A stretch of 64,000 bases of DNA from RPRI01 sp051233685. GTDB taxonomy: Bacteria; Desulfobacterota; Desulfobacteria; Desulfobacterales; RPRI01. Of the stretch, positions 1 to 8,652 are shown piece after piece; positions within the stretch are counted from its first letter, which is position 1; each line of letters begins with the position of its first letter. Location of the stretch: assembly GCF_051233685.1 (NCBI RefSeq), contig NZ_JBAMMY010000049.1:16044-80043 (forward strand). Direction: 5' to 3'. Made by a program: the position numbers and the translations under genes. Below the pieces are notes generated by a model. The model was not told the DNA's origin and ran no database searches. It was given only the letters and a program-made list of their open reading frames with translations.

Positions 1-1
1 C

Positions 2-316
2 AGAAAAAGGATGATGCAGGACGTTCCCAAGGCGGATGTGATTATTACAAACCCGACTCATTTTGCAGTTGCCATTAAGTACAACGGCCTTGAAATGAAT
101 GCTCCTAAGGTTATAGCCAAGGGCGCGGGGGAAATTGCTGCAAGGATAAAAAGCCTTGCAGCAGATCATAATATTCCGGTGGTGGAAAACAAAGAACTTG
201 CCCGGAATCTGTACAAGCTTGTGGAAATCGGCAGGGAAATCCCGGCTGATCTTTATCAGGCGGTAGCCGGGGTTCTGGCATATATCTATAAATTAAAAGG
301 CAATTATAATCGTTAA
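2..316 (+). CDS. flhB: Flagellar export switch protein FlhB, C-terminal part (5' end outside window)
   Basis: Only the last ~104 codons are present; the frame is open to the left edge, so this is a partial gene. The fragment is the cytoplasmic FlhB domain: it carries the NPTH motif, where the family cleaves itself between N and P to switch export from rod/hook to filament substrates, followed by the conserved AP(K)VIAKGAG segment and the IPADLYQAVAGVLAYIY end. The internal ATG at 11 sits just upstream of NPTH and is not the true start. It lies 37 bp before flhA, the usual order in flagellar export operons. Confidence 0.95.
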   Translation, partial: RKRMMQDVPKADVIITNPTHFAVAIKYNGLEMNAPKVIAKGAGEIAARIKSLAADHNIPVVENKELARNLYKLVEIGREIPADLYQAVAGVLAYIYKLKGNYNR

Positions 317-353
317 CGTGTCATTAACAGCAGAGCTGGTGGGTGAATAAGAA

Positions 354-2444
354 ATGGAAGAAACCATAGGGATAAAAACAGGCATGGCGTCAAACAGCGA
401 AATATTATCGGCTGTAGGCGTAATAGCGGTTCTCCTGGTAATGATTATTCCGGTACCACCGGTGCTTCTTGATTTTCTCCTGGCTATAAATATTACACTT
501 GCTGTCACTATACTGCTTATTTCCATGTTCACTCTCACTCCTCTGGATTTTTCAATTTTTCCGACTTTACTTCTTCTGACAACTCTGTTCAGGCTCTCTT
601 TGAATGTGGCTTCAACCCGTTTAATACTTCTGCATGGAAATGAAGGTGCAACAGCCGCCGGAAAAGTTATTATGTCGTTTGGAAACTTTGTTGTAGGCGG
701 TAATTACGTGGTAGGCATGATTGTTTTTATTATACTGGTTATAGTTAACTTTGTTGTAATTACCAAGGGCGCTTCAAGAATCGCTGAAGTAGCAGCAAGA
801 TTTACGCTGGATGCGATGCCCGGCAAGCAGATGAGTATAGACGCTGATCTGAATGCCGGAATGATAGATGAAAAAGAGGCTAGAAAGCGTAGAACTGTGG
901 TAGCAAGAGAAGCGGAATTTAACGGAGCAATGGATGGCGCCGCTAAGTTTGTCAGAGGTGACGCTATAGCCGGTATCATTATAACTCTGATCAATATAAT
1001 AGCCGGGTTTATTATAGGTGTATTTCAAAAACAACTACCGATAATCGATGCCGCTCAATATTACACCTTGTTGACGGTCGGCGATGGTCTGGTATCGCAA
1101 ATTCCGGCGCTGCTTATATCTACTGCAGCCGGCATAGTACTCAGCAGATCCGGATCCAATGAAACAATGGGCAAGGAGTTCGGAAAGCAGTTTTTTGGGT
1201 ATCATAAGGCAATTTATCTGTCTTCTGTTACGATATTTCTGTTCGGCCTTATACCCGGATTGCCGCATTTTTCTTTTATCATACTTTCTCTTATTATCGG
1301 GGGTTCCGTATATTTTCTGAGACAAAAAGTAATAGCATCCGAGAGTGAAAAGGCAATGGAGAGCAAAAAGGAAGCGGTTGAAGCTTCTCCTGAAGTAGTT
1401 GAGCACCTGCTGCTTGTTGATATCCTGGAGCTTGAAGTAGGATATGGTCTTATTTCACTGGTGGATAAAGAGCAGGGTGGCGAATTTCTCGATAAGGTTC
1501 GCTCTATTCGCCGCCAGTTTGCCGTTGAACTGGGAATTATAATGCAGCCGATCCACATCAGAGATAATCTTCAGTTAAAATCTTCAGAATACCGGATTCT
1601 TCTGAAAGGAGTAAAAATTGCAGGCTCGGATCTAATGGTAAACCACTATCTTGCTATGGATCCTGGCGATGCTACCAGAAAAATCGAAGGAATCGATACT
1701 TTTGAACCTTCCTTTAACCTGCCTGCTGTCTGGATTCCGAAAACGAAAAAAGAAGAAGCAAGCATAGCCGGCTATACGGTTGTTGATAATGTAACCATAA
1801 TGGCTACTCATTTAACTGAGGTGCTCAGAAAGCATGCATGGGAACTTTTGGGCAGGCAGGAAGTACAAAATCTTTTGAACAATCTTAGCAAATCATATCC
1901 TAAAGTAGTTGAAGAGCTTGTGCCGAATCTTCTTTCGCTGGGTGGTGTGCAGAAGGTTTTACAAAATCTTTTAAAAGAACAAGTAGCCATAAAAGATATG
2001 TTGACCATTGTTGAAACACTTGCAGATTATGCAACTATCACAAAAGATCCGGAACTGCTGACTGAATATGTCCGGCATAAACTGGCCCGTTCCATCATCG
2101 GCCCTTATCTGGATGAGAATGGAGGTTTAAATCTTATTACGATGTCTCCCGATGTTGAAAACCTCCTTCTTAAAAATATTCAGAAAACGGAACACGGCTC
2201 ATATCTTGCTGTTGATCCTGGTTTGGCTGGCCAGCTTCTGGATTCGATCAAAGAAGAATCCGAAAAAGCGATGATACATTTTATGCAGCCGATTATTCTG
2301 ACAAGTCCGGCTTTGCGAAGACATTTAAAAAAGATGGTGGAATATTTCGTTCCTTCATTGAAAGTATTGTCACATAGCGAACTGTTAAGCGATATAAAAT
2401 TCACTTCAATCGGAGAGGTAAGGTTAAACAGTGCAAATTCGTAA
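354..2444 (+). CDS. flhA: Flagellar biosynthesis protein FlhA (type III export gate)
   Basis: A 696-residue protein, the normal length for FlhA. The N-terminal half (about residues 20-325) is strongly hydrophobic with several membrane segments and contains the conserved loop after the fourth segment (MPGKQMSIDADLNAG, then DEKEARKRR). The C-terminal half is the cytoplasmic docking domain for export chaperones, ending near ALRRHLKKMVEYFVPSLKVLSHSEL. It forms the export gate ring with FlhB, whose gene precedes it. Its 3' end overlaps flhF by 14 bp, which suggests translational coupling. Confidence 0.97.
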   Translation: MEETIGIKTGMASNSEILSAVGVIAVLLVMIIPVPPVLLDFLLAINITLAVTILLISMFTLTPLDFSIFPTLLLLTTLFRLSLNVASTRLILLHGNEGATAAGKVIMSFGNFVVGGNYVVGMIVFIILVIVNFVVITKGASRIAEVAARFTLDAMPGKQMSIDADLNAGMIDEKEARKRRTVVAREAEFNGAMDGAAKFVRGDAIAGIIITLINIIAGFIIGVFQKQLPIIDAAQYYTLLTVGDGLVSQIPALLISTAAGIVLSRSGSNETMGKEFGKQFFGYHKAIYLSSVTIFLFGLIPGLPHFSFIILSLIIGGSVYFLRQKVIASESEKAMESKKEAVEASPEVVEHLLLVDILELEVGYGLISLVDKEQGGEFLDKVRSIRRQFAVELGIIMQPIHIRDNLQLKSSEYRILLKGVKIAGSDLMVNHYLAMDPGDATRKIEGIDTFEPSFNLPAVWIPKTKKEEASIAGYTVVDNVTIMATHLTEVLRKHAWELLGRQEVQNLLNNLSKSYPKVVEELVPNLLSLGGVQKVLQNLLKEQVAIKDMLTIVETLADYATITKDPELLTEYVRHKLARSIIGPYLDENGGLNLITMSPDVENLLLKNIQKTEHGSYLAVDPGLAGQLLDSIKEESEKAMIHFMQPIILTSPALRRHLKKMVEYFVPSLKVLSHSELLSDIKFTSIGEVRLNSANS

Positions 2445-3486
2445 GTATAAAGCGAAGACAATCGGCGATGCTGTCTCAATGGTTAAGAATGAACTGGGCC
2501 AGGATGCTGTTATTTTATCTTCCAAACAACTTAAGGAAAATGTGAGCGGCAATATATTTGAAATATCTGCAATAGCCTCTAGTGCAGATATTATTAATAC
2601 CTCTTCCGGTAGTTACGAAGACGTTAAATCCGAGCTTCTGAACATCAAGGAAATGATTTATATCCTGAATCATTCCGAAGGTGCTGCTGATAAATTAATG
2701 ATGAAACCTGAAACGCTGTCTATTTACGCAAAGCTGATCAGAAACGGCGTCAATGAACATTATGCAAGAAAATTCCTCGAAAAAGGGGGAGCATTCAACA
2801 ATGAAGGCCCGGATAATATAAAAGCAGTCAAAACAGATACGGTCAAGGCTATGATCGAACAAATCGAAATCTGCAAACCTTTCGAAAACACAAACGGCAA
2901 ACAGATTATTACTGCTATGATCGGAACTACCGGAGTGGGTAAAACAACAACTATTGCAAAGCTTGCCGCGCAACTTACGCTAAAAAACAAAATAAAAGTA
3001 GGGTTAATTTCTATAGATAATTATCGTATAGGAGCAATAGAGCAACTTAAGACATATGCTAATATTTTGGGTATTCCCTGTATGCCTGCATTCAACAGGA
3101 AAGATCTGGTAGCAGCAATAGGAAGGTTAAGTAATGTGGATGCAATCATAATTGATACCGCCGGCCAGAGTCAATACGATGGAAAAAGAATTGAAGAGTT
3201 AAGGAATATAATTACTGACGATTTGAAAATAGAATCCCATTTACTTCTCAATGTCGCAACGGCGGAAGAGGAAATGAATAAGATAGCAATTAATTTCAGT
3301 CTGCTTGAATACAAGAGCTATATTTTTACAAAGCTGGATGAATCTGAAAAGTATGGATCTGTTATAAATCAATTAATGAAGAAGCAGCTTCCTGTATCAT
3401 ATCTGACAACAGGACAAAATGTTCCTGATGATATTGAACATGCTTCGAAAAACAGGGTAGCAAAGCTGTTGTTTAATAAGAATTGA
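2431..3486 (+). CDS. flhF: Flagellar placement GTPase FlhF (SRP family)
   Basis: A 351-residue SRP-type GTPase. The N-terminal MQIRKYKAKTIGDAVSMVK segment is typical of FlhF, and the G domain has the P-loop GTTGVGKTTT near residue 170, a DTAGQ motif and a TKLDES motif. FlhF marks the site of polar flagellum assembly at the membrane and is countered by FlhG, encoded next. The start is GTG at 2431, inside the end of flhA, with GGAGAGGTAAGG just upstream. The stop codon lies in the left arm of a hairpin at 3484-3508. Confidence 0.95.
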   Translation: MQIRKYKAKTIGDAVSMVKNELGQDAVILSSKQLKENVSGNIFEISAIASSADIINTSSGSYEDVKSELLNIKEMIYILNHSEGAADKLMMKPETLSIYAKLIRNGVNEHYARKFLEKGGAFNNEGPDNIKAVKTDTVKAMIEQIEICKPFENTNGKQIITAMIGTTGVGKTTTIAKLAAQLTLKNKIKVGLISIDNYRIGAIEQLKTYANILGIPCMPAFNRKDLVAAIGRLSNVDAIIIDTAGQSQYDGKRIEELRNIITDDLKIESHLLLNVATAEEEMNKIAINFSLLEYKSYIFTKLDESEKYGSVINQLMKKQLPVSYLTTGQNVPDDIEHASKNRVAKLLFNKN

Positions 3487-3508
3487 TGGCCTTTTAAAAA
3501 GTCCGTCA
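3484..3508. repeat. Hairpin after flhF, related to the one at 54894-54922
   Basis: Ten-base arms (TGATGGCCTT and AAGTCCGTCA, 8 of 10 pairs) flank a 5-base loop TTAAA. The same design recurs at 54894-54922 (GTTGATGGACTT, loop ATAAA, AAGTCCATCAAC), and both are followed by CA(G/A)CAGGC-like sequence. There is no T-run, so it may be an mRNA-end or dispersed repeat structure rather than a strong terminator. Confidence 0.5.
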
Positions 3509-3587
3509 GCAGGCTGAGAGCCGGAATATAATTATCTCAGAAGTAAGGAAGATAATGAAATATATAAATTGACTGGAGCATACTTTA

Positions 3588-4514
3588 ATGGATCAGGCAA
3601 CAAATTTGAGACAAATGGTTGAAATCGAATCTCAAAATATTATCAAACAAAAAAGAACCGGGGCTGTTGAACCGAATATCAAAGCCAAAGGACCCAGAGT
3701 AATTGCTTTCGCCAGCGGAAAAGGTGGTGTCGGTAAAACCAATATAGTTGTTAATCTTGCGATTGCGTTCAGGAGACTTGGCAACCGTGTTTTGATTTTT
3801 GATGCAGATCTTGGTTTGGCGAATATAGATATTATTTTTGGTCTCAATCCGAAATACAATATCGAAAACATTATAAACGGAGAGAAGGAACTCTCTCAGG
3901 TTATTTTTAAAGGCCCTGAAGGTGTGGATATTATACCGGCAAGTTCTGGCGTTCAGGAATTGACTCAGCTGACCGAAGGCCAGAAGATGAATCTTTTGAA
4001 TGAGTTTGATATGCTAAACCGCGTGTATGATTTGCTGCTTGTTGATACTGGTGCAGGAGTATCATCAAATGTTATATATTTCAATCTTGCTGCTGAAGAA
4101 AGAATAATTGTTGTAACTCCTGAACCAACATCCGTAACCGATGCATATGCGCTCATAAAAATATTATATTTCAAATACGGAATTAAAAGTTTTTATCTTT
4201 TACTTAATATGGTGAATGACGAAAAGGAAGCAAAATCCGTTTATGGCAAGTTCACAAAAGTTGTGGATAAATTTATGGGGGGGATTTCTATTGAATATGC
4301 AGGTTTTATTCCCAGGGACAATCTTCTGAGGGAAGCTGTAGCACGCAGAAAACCGGTTATGCTCGCTTATCCGGACTCCTCATCTTGCAAATGTTTTAAG
4401 TTGGTGGCCGACTATCTGTCAAAAAGGGAAAACAACGCCCAGATTGACGGTAATATTAAATTTTTCTGGAAACGACTAATAGCCGGGGTAACAGATGCTG
4501 ACAATAAGTGCTGA
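3588..4514 (+). CDS. flhG: Flagellar number regulator FlhG (MinD/ParA-type ATPase)
   Basis: A 308-residue MinD-like ATPase with the deviant Walker A motif KGGVGKT at residues 45-51, then FDADLGLANID and DLLLVDTGAG. The N-terminal stretch before it resembles the DQA..LR segment by which FlhG/YlxH stimulates FlhF. It limits flagellar number by acting on FlhF and, in some bacteria, on the flagellar regulator. It follows flhF after 101 bp and overlaps the start of fliA by 20 bp, giving the classic flhF-flhG-fliA order. Confidence 0.94.
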   Translation: MDQATNLRQMVEIESQNIIKQKRTGAVEPNIKAKGPRVIAFASGKGGVGKTNIVVNLAIAFRRLGNRVLIFDADLGLANIDIIFGLNPKYNIENIINGEKELSQVIFKGPEGVDIIPASSGVQELTQLTEGQKMNLLNEFDMLNRVYDLLLVDTGAGVSSNVIYFNLAAEERIIVVTPEPTSVTDAYALIKILYFKYGIKSFYLLLNMVNDEKEAKSVYGKFTKVVDKFMGGISIEYAGFIPRDNLLREAVARRKPVMLAYPDSSSCKCFKLVADYLSKRENNAQIDGNIKFFWKRLIAGVTDADNKC

Positions 4515-5262
4515 AATAAATAGATATGTAGAAACTTCCCAGCTTAGCTTTGAAGAAGAAAAGGAAAACTACAGAGAAGAACTCATACTGAAATATGCAC
4601 CGCTGGTAAAATATATTTCCGACAGGCTGGCGAATAGGATGCCATCGCATATTTCAAGGGATGACTTGAACAGTGCCGGAATAATAGGCTTGTTTGATGC
4701 TATAGAAAATTTTGATTCAAGCAGGGGTATCAAGTTTGAAACCTATGCATCATACAGGATAAGAGGTGCTATTTTAGATGAAATGAGAAAGCTGGACTGG
4801 ATACCAAGATCTGTAAGAAAAGATATTCAGAAAGTTGAGACGGCTGTGACAGCTGCTCAGACAAAACTGGGCCGGACTCCTGAGGATCATGAGATTGCAG
4901 AAGAACTTGGAGTCAATCTTGAAGATTTTTACAAAATAATAGACAGAACCCATAATGTTAACCTTTTGAGCCTTGATGAACCGGCTCTTGGCACCTCGGT
5001 TACAACTGTTAACAGATTGGAATCGGATAATCCCTCTCCTCTGGACAAAGTCAAAAAAAGTGAAATCGAAAAAGTAATTGCAAGCGCTTTAGCTAATCTG
5101 CCCGAAAAAGTGCAAATGGTTATCTCTTTGTATTATTATGACGAGATGACTTTAAAGGAAATTGCAGAAATAATGGGATTGACTGAATCACGTATATCCC
5201 AGATACATTCCAAAGCAATCATTATACTAAGGTCGAAGCTTAAGGCATATTTTGAAGGTTAA
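4495..5262 (+). CDS. fliA: RNA polymerase sigma factor FliA (sigma-28) for flagellar genes
   Basis: A 255-residue sigma-70-family factor of the FliA/WhiG/SigD type. Region 2 (LVKYISDRLANRMPSHI, then DLNSAGIIGLFDAI and KFETYASYRIRGAILDEMR), region 3 (TPEDHEIAEELGV) and region 4 (LKEIAEIMGLTESRISQIHSKA) are all present. It directs RNA polymerase to late flagellar promoters. A candidate target with the GCCGATAA -10 box lies at 13078-13103, ahead of flgN-flgK-flgL. It is translated from an ATG inside the end of flhG. Confidence 0.96.
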   Translation: MLTISAEINRYVETSQLSFEEEKENYREELILKYAPLVKYISDRLANRMPSHISRDDLNSAGIIGLFDAIENFDSSRGIKFETYASYRIRGAILDEMRKLDWIPRSVRKDIQKVETAVTAAQTKLGRTPEDHEIAEELGVNLEDFYKIIDRTHNVNLLSLDEPALGTSVTTVNRLESDNPSPLDKVKKSEIEKVIASALANLPEKVQMVISLYYYDEMTLKEIAEIMGLTESRISQIHSKAIIILRSKLKAYFEG

Positions 5263-5264
5263 GA

Positions 5265-6017
5265 ATGGATCCGAATAAAACTGATATTGACGATGAACAA
5301 TTCGCAGGAAACGAGCTTGACGAACCTGAAAGTAATTTGCAATTTAACGGAGATGAGCTTGATGACCAGTTCAGCGGAAATGAGCTTGATAACCCGGGAA
5401 GTGATGTCCGGTTCAAAGGTAACGAACTTGACGAATCTGACAGCGATAAGCGGCTGGCAAGCAAAGAATCTGACAGGCCGGATAGTATAATTGAAGGAGA
5501 AACAGTACATGTCGATTCACCCGAAAGCAGGAAAAATACGGTCATAGTTGATAAAAAAGAATGCTATGCCGGCAAAAAAAAATTTACGGTTGTTCATAAG
5601 ATATCAGGCATAGTTATCCTTTTGTGTCTTCTGTTATCAGTTGTATATTTTTTTATCTTAAGACAACCTGAAGCCGGTAGTCCGCTGATAAAGGCAACAA
5701 AAATTACTGCTAAAATCGAAAAACAGGCATTAGTATTCGAGCCGTTTATAGTTCCCTGTGAAGGCAGCAAGTATTACACATACATGCTGATTGATATTTC
5801 TTTTGATGCTTCAGGGAAAAATATACAAACGGAAATAACAGAGAAACAAAATGAGATCAGAAAAATAATATACGATATATTATTAAAAAAGATTGAAGGT
5901 GCGGATTCGATTCCAGCAGCGGTTGATTTGAAAAATGACATAAAATCCGGGATTAATGCAGTTCTTGAAAATGGTAAAATTCATGAAGTATTTATTACTA
6001 AATATCACGCTGTTTGA
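5265..6017 (+). CDS. FliL-like membrane protein with N-terminal acidic repeats
   Basis: A 250-residue protein starting 3 bp after fliA. Residues 1-100 are acidic and contain four copies of F-x-G-(N/D)-E-L-D (residues 13-19, 27-33, 36-42, 50-56), probably cytoplasmic. One membrane segment follows at about 113-132. The C-terminal domain (about 150-250) resembles FliL: a predicted strand YMLIDISFD, helix ITEKQNEIRKIIYDIL and a final INAVLENGKIHEVFITKYHAV. FliL associates with the stator at the basal body. The repeat-bearing N-terminus is not part of normal FliL, so this could be a divergent paralogue. Confidence 0.65.
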   Translation: MDPNKTDIDDEQFAGNELDEPESNLQFNGDELDDQFSGNELDNPGSDVRFKGNELDESDSDKRLASKESDRPDSIIEGETVHVDSPESRKNTVIVDKKECYAGKKKFTVVHKISGIVILLCLLLSVVYFFILRQPEAGSPLIKATKITAKIEKQALVFEPFIVPCEGSKYYTYMLIDISFDASGKNIQTEITEKQNEIRKIIYDILLKKIEGADSIPAAVDLKNDIKSGINAVLENGKIHEVFITKYHAV

Positions 6018-6077
6018 TAATTGAAACCATTCATGGAGTCAGTCATATATTTTAACACTTAATGGGTAAATAATAAA

Positions 6078-6383
6078 ATGAGCAGCTCTTCAAATATCAA
6101 TATAGTCTTAAGCCAGAGCACTGCTATTAAGGAAATACACAATGTCACTAAGCAGAGTCTGGAATTAAATCAGCAGTATGTTACCCAACACGCGGAAATC
6201 AGGAAAAAAGAAGACAAGGAAAAGGTTGTTGAATCTAATGCCGGCAGTCATGTGGAAATCGGAAATGAAAATGAAAGAAGTAAAATGGCAAGGCAAAACA
6301 GGGAACAAACAGATTCTTCAGAAGATACCGATGAAAACGAATCCATGCCTTCCGGTGATCATATTATAGATATTACGGTGTAA
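6078..6383 (+). CDS. Small hydrophilic protein of the flagellar cluster, function unknown
   Basis: A 101-residue, highly charged protein with no membrane segment or signal peptide. The N-terminus (SSNINIVLSQSTAIKEIHNV) is followed by a glutamine- and charge-rich, probably disordered middle and a short hydrophobic end, DHIIDITV. I cannot name the family with certainty. Small proteins of this layout ending in a (I/V)IDI(R/T)V-like tail occur between flagellar genes in related bacteria as far as I recall. It lies 2 bp before the DUF2802-type gene and is probably in the same operon. Confidence 0.6.
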   Translation: MSSSSNINIVLSQSTAIKEIHNVTKQSLELNQQYVTQHAEIRKKEDKEKVVESNAGSHVEIGNENERSKMARQNREQTDSSEDTDENESMPSGDHIIDITV

Positions 6384-6385
6384 AT

Positions 6386-6865
6386 ATGTCAATTTTTGAT
6401 ATTAAGCATTTAATTATACTCCTGATAAGCATTGATATCTTCATGATATTCACATGCATATACCTGATCAGAAAAATAAGAATGATGCCGAAAGCGGATA
6501 GATTTGAAGAAGGTATAAAGATTTTTGAATCTTTGCTGACTGATGCGGACCAGATAAGCGGATATTTCAGTAAAGAAGTCAAGGCAAAATACGACATGAT
6601 CAAAAAGATAAACGAACAACTGGACGGACGTATAGACAGCATTAATATGCTTTTAAACAGAGCTGATATAATTCTTTCCTGTAATGATAAGAAAGACTCT
6701 CAGGGCGGTCAGTCCGCAAAGTCGATTACTGTCAAGCAAAAAGAGATTATCGAACTGAATATTAAAGGCTGTAATGTGGAAGAAATTGCAAACAGGCTTT
6801 CGATTCCAAAAGGCGAAGTTAAATTGATTCTTGACCTATATAAAAACCAACCGGATATAACATAG
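6386..6865 (+). CDS. Membrane-anchored DUF2802-type protein
   Basis: A 159-residue protein with one N-terminal membrane segment (about residues 8-28), a helical middle (FEEGIKIFESLL onward, coiled-coil-like) and a C-terminal helix-turn-helix-like segment, EIIELNIKGCNVEEIANRL then IPKGEVKLILDLY. That layout fits DUF2802, a family found near flagellar and chemotaxis genes. The terminal segment looks DNA-binding, but the membrane anchor makes a classical regulator unlikely. Function unknown. Confidence 0.7.
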   Translation: MSIFDIKHLIILLISIDIFMIFTCIYLIRKIRMMPKADRFEEGIKIFESLLTDADQISGYFSKEVKAKYDMIKKINEQLDGRIDSINMLLNRADIILSCNDKKDSQGGQSAKSITVKQKEIIELNIKGCNVEEIANRLSIPKGEVKLILDLYKNQPDIT

Positions 6866-6877
6866 CCGAAATCTATT

Positions 6878-7954
6878 ATGATCGAACTTAATAATCTGAT
6901 TAATTCCAAAGCCATGATCCATGACTCGGATTCAGGACGTTTGGCAAGTCCAGCCAACTTTGCTGAAAATGAAATCATTAAAGGAAGAGTTTTTAAAATT
7001 CTTGATCCGGAAACTGCGATTATCAGTATTAAAGGACAAAATTTTAGCGCAAAGACTCTGCTTCCATTGAAAATTGGGGCGGATTTGATTTTTACAGTTG
7101 TGAAATCATCGCCGGTACCGGTTTTAAGATCGCTTGGCCTTCAATTAATAAAACCTGAACCTGCAAATATTTCAACCATACTATCTGCTATAAAAGATAA
7201 TTTATGGAAGACTGTATTTGAAAAAATTGCAGCCGTCAAAGATATGGCGCCATTAAAGATGTCATATAGCCAAATTATAGAAAATCTGCCGAAAAAACTA
7301 TTTGAATCCGGTAATGTCGAGTATTTAAAGGAAATTATTGATCGTTCCGGTTTGTTTTTTGAGGCAAAACTAAAAATGGCTATAGAGAAAAATCCACCGG
7401 AAGCCAAACAAATAAGCCAGATCTTAAAAAATGATATAAAAGGATTGCTTGCAGATTTTATTTCAAAAACAGATGATGGTGAGACCAAACAATTACTTTC
7501 TGTTATAAAGAATCTGCAGATGCTTGATGTATCCGGTCTTGACCAGGAAAAAAAGATATTTATTCCCTTGCCTCTCCTATTTCCTGATGGGCATTTTTGT
7601 ATTGCTCAATTACTGATCCAATTACCAGTGATATCAAAGGATGCTCCTGAAGAATCTGCGGAAGATAAAGCCCCCCTGAAGGTATCCTTATTACTTGATT
7701 TGTCGGGCATTGGTCCGATCCGGGCGGATTTTACTTTAAAAGACAAAATGGTGTACGGGGTTTTTATAGCTGTTACCGCCGATACTGTCGAATTATTAGA
7801 AGACGGCATAAAATATTTTGCAAAGAATCTTGAGAAGATAGGATTTTCAGTACGGCATATTGAATGCCGGCTTAAAGAACCCGAAGTTGTCACAGAGCCA
7901 CTTATACTGGATATAATTCAAACCACAGAAAACAATATCAACCTTGTAGGATAG
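6878..7954 (+). CDS. FliK-like flagellar hook-length control protein
   Basis: A 358-residue protein. The N-terminal part includes a small beta-rich segment (GRVFKILDPETAIISIKGQN and KIGADLIFTVV). The C-terminal part, about residues 225-345 (PLPLLFPDG through GFSVRHIECRL), matches the Flg_hook domain of FliK, in which a compact globular domain interacts with the cytoplasmic domain of FlhB to stop hook growth. The position, directly before an FlhB-like stand-alone domain, supports that. Sequence conservation is weak, so the symbol is left blank. The ribosome binding site is poor. Confidence 0.65.
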   Translation: MIELNNLINSKAMIHDSDSGRLASPANFAENEIIKGRVFKILDPETAIISIKGQNFSAKTLLPLKIGADLIFTVVKSSPVPVLRSLGLQLIKPEPANISTILSAIKDNLWKTVFEKIAAVKDMAPLKMSYSQIIENLPKKLFESGNVEYLKEIIDRSGLFFEAKLKMAIEKNPPEAKQISQILKNDIKGLLADFISKTDDGETKQLLSVIKNLQMLDVSGLDQEKKIFIPLPLLFPDGHFCIAQLLIQLPVISKDAPEESAEDKAPLKVSLLLDLSGIGPIRADFTLKDKMVYGVFIAVTADTVELLEDGIKYFAKNLEKIGFSVRHIECRLKEPEVVTEPLILDIIQTTENNINLVG

Positions 7955-8006
7955 ATGTTATATAAAAAGCTCCTTTCTGCTTTGTTGCCCAAAAGGATAA
8001 CAATAG

Positions 8007-8285
8007 ATGACTTTAAAAAATGAATTAAATAAGGCAGTCGCATTAAGATATGTTCCGGAGCGCGAGCAAGCACCACGAGTTATAGCAACAGGTAAGGGAA
8101 AGCTTGCGGAAAAGATTATTCAGGTTGCCAAAGAACATAATATTCATATTCACAGTGATCCTGATTTGGTTGAAATGTTATCGCAGCTTAAACCCGATCA
8201 GGAGATTCCGTCTGATCTATATAAGGTTGTCGCAGAAATACTTGTTTTCGTCTATTCCTTAAACGGAAAAAAAATGTCCCGGTAG
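8007..8285 (+). CDS. FhlB-type stand-alone FlhB C-terminal domain protein
   Basis: A 92-residue protein homologous to the cytoplasmic domain of FlhB: AVALRY, AP.VIATGKGKLAEKIIQVA, then IPSDLYKVVAEILVFVYSL. It has no membrane part, and the NPTH self-cleavage motif is replaced by VPEREQ, so it should not switch by autocleavage. In other bacteria such FhlB/FlhX proteins can partly replace the cleaved C-terminal piece of FlhB. It follows the fliK-like gene after about 50 bp, with AAAAGGA as the ribosome binding site. Confidence 0.88.
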   Translation: MTLKNELNKAVALRYVPEREQAPRVIATGKGKLAEKIIQVAKEHNIHIHSDPDLVEMLSQLKPDQEIPSDLYKVVAEILVFVYSLNGKKMSR

Positions 8286-8539
8286 GAAAAATATTCCCCC
8301 CTTATCAGTGTTGCCTGTTAATTCAGATCATATTTCATTAACTTTTTCTGCCCGTGCTTTTTGATTTTAATTTATTTAAAAAAGCAGATTTAAGACCAAA
8401 AAATATGCCTTTTTATTATATTGTAAAACTATCTTATATAATTCATGATTTCGGTTCCATGAATTATACGCCCATCTTGACCCAACCTGGCTTAAACATC
8501 TTTAAAACGGCTTTTTATACATTAAGATTAATCATTATC

Positions 8540-8555
8540 TGGCACCGATATTGCT
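8540..8555 (+). promoter_or_regulatory. Sigma-54 promoter ahead of flgF
   Basis: TGGCAC, five bases (CGATA), then TTGCT: the -24 GG (8541-8542) and -12 GC (8553-8554) are exactly 10 bases apart and the match to the RpoN consensus is essentially complete. It lies about 100 bp upstream of flgF in the 367 bp gap 8286-8652, so rod, hook and ring genes are probably class II genes under a flagellar sigma-54 activator encoded elsewhere. The left part of the gap is AT-rich and holds nothing else I recognise. Confidence 0.88.
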
Positions 8556-8596
8556 TTTAGTATTTATCAAATTCTGTTCGGAAGCAGGGTTAAATC

Positions 8597-8623
8597 ATAA
8601 AAAGCCGTTAATAGGCTTTTTAT
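8597..8623. other. Perfect 10-bp inverted repeat in the flgF leader
   Basis: ATAAAAAGCC and GGCTTTTTAT flank a 7-base loop. The structure sits between the sigma-54 promoter and the flgF ribosome binding site (ACGAGGTG), so it would form in the leader RNA. It looks terminator-like with a T-rich right arm, but it is inside the expected transcript; it could act as attenuator or stability hairpin. Confidence 0.6.
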
Positions 8624-8652
8624 CAGTGGAACAAATAGAAACGAGGTGAAAA

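Noticed and set aside
5265..5545. Open frames on both strands over the repeat part of the FliL-like gene
   Set aside because: They arise from the repetitive, low-stop composition of the NELD repeats; the frame with membrane segment and FliL-like domain is the real one.
8354..8560. A 68-codon frame in the gap before flgF
   Set aside because: AT-driven, no ribosome binding site or known pattern, and it covers the sigma-54 promoter.
8591..8611. TAAA...GCCGTTAA as a sigma-28 promoter before flgF
   Set aside because: The spacing between the two boxes is 6 bases too short and the region is part of the leader hairpin; the sigma-54 site is far better.
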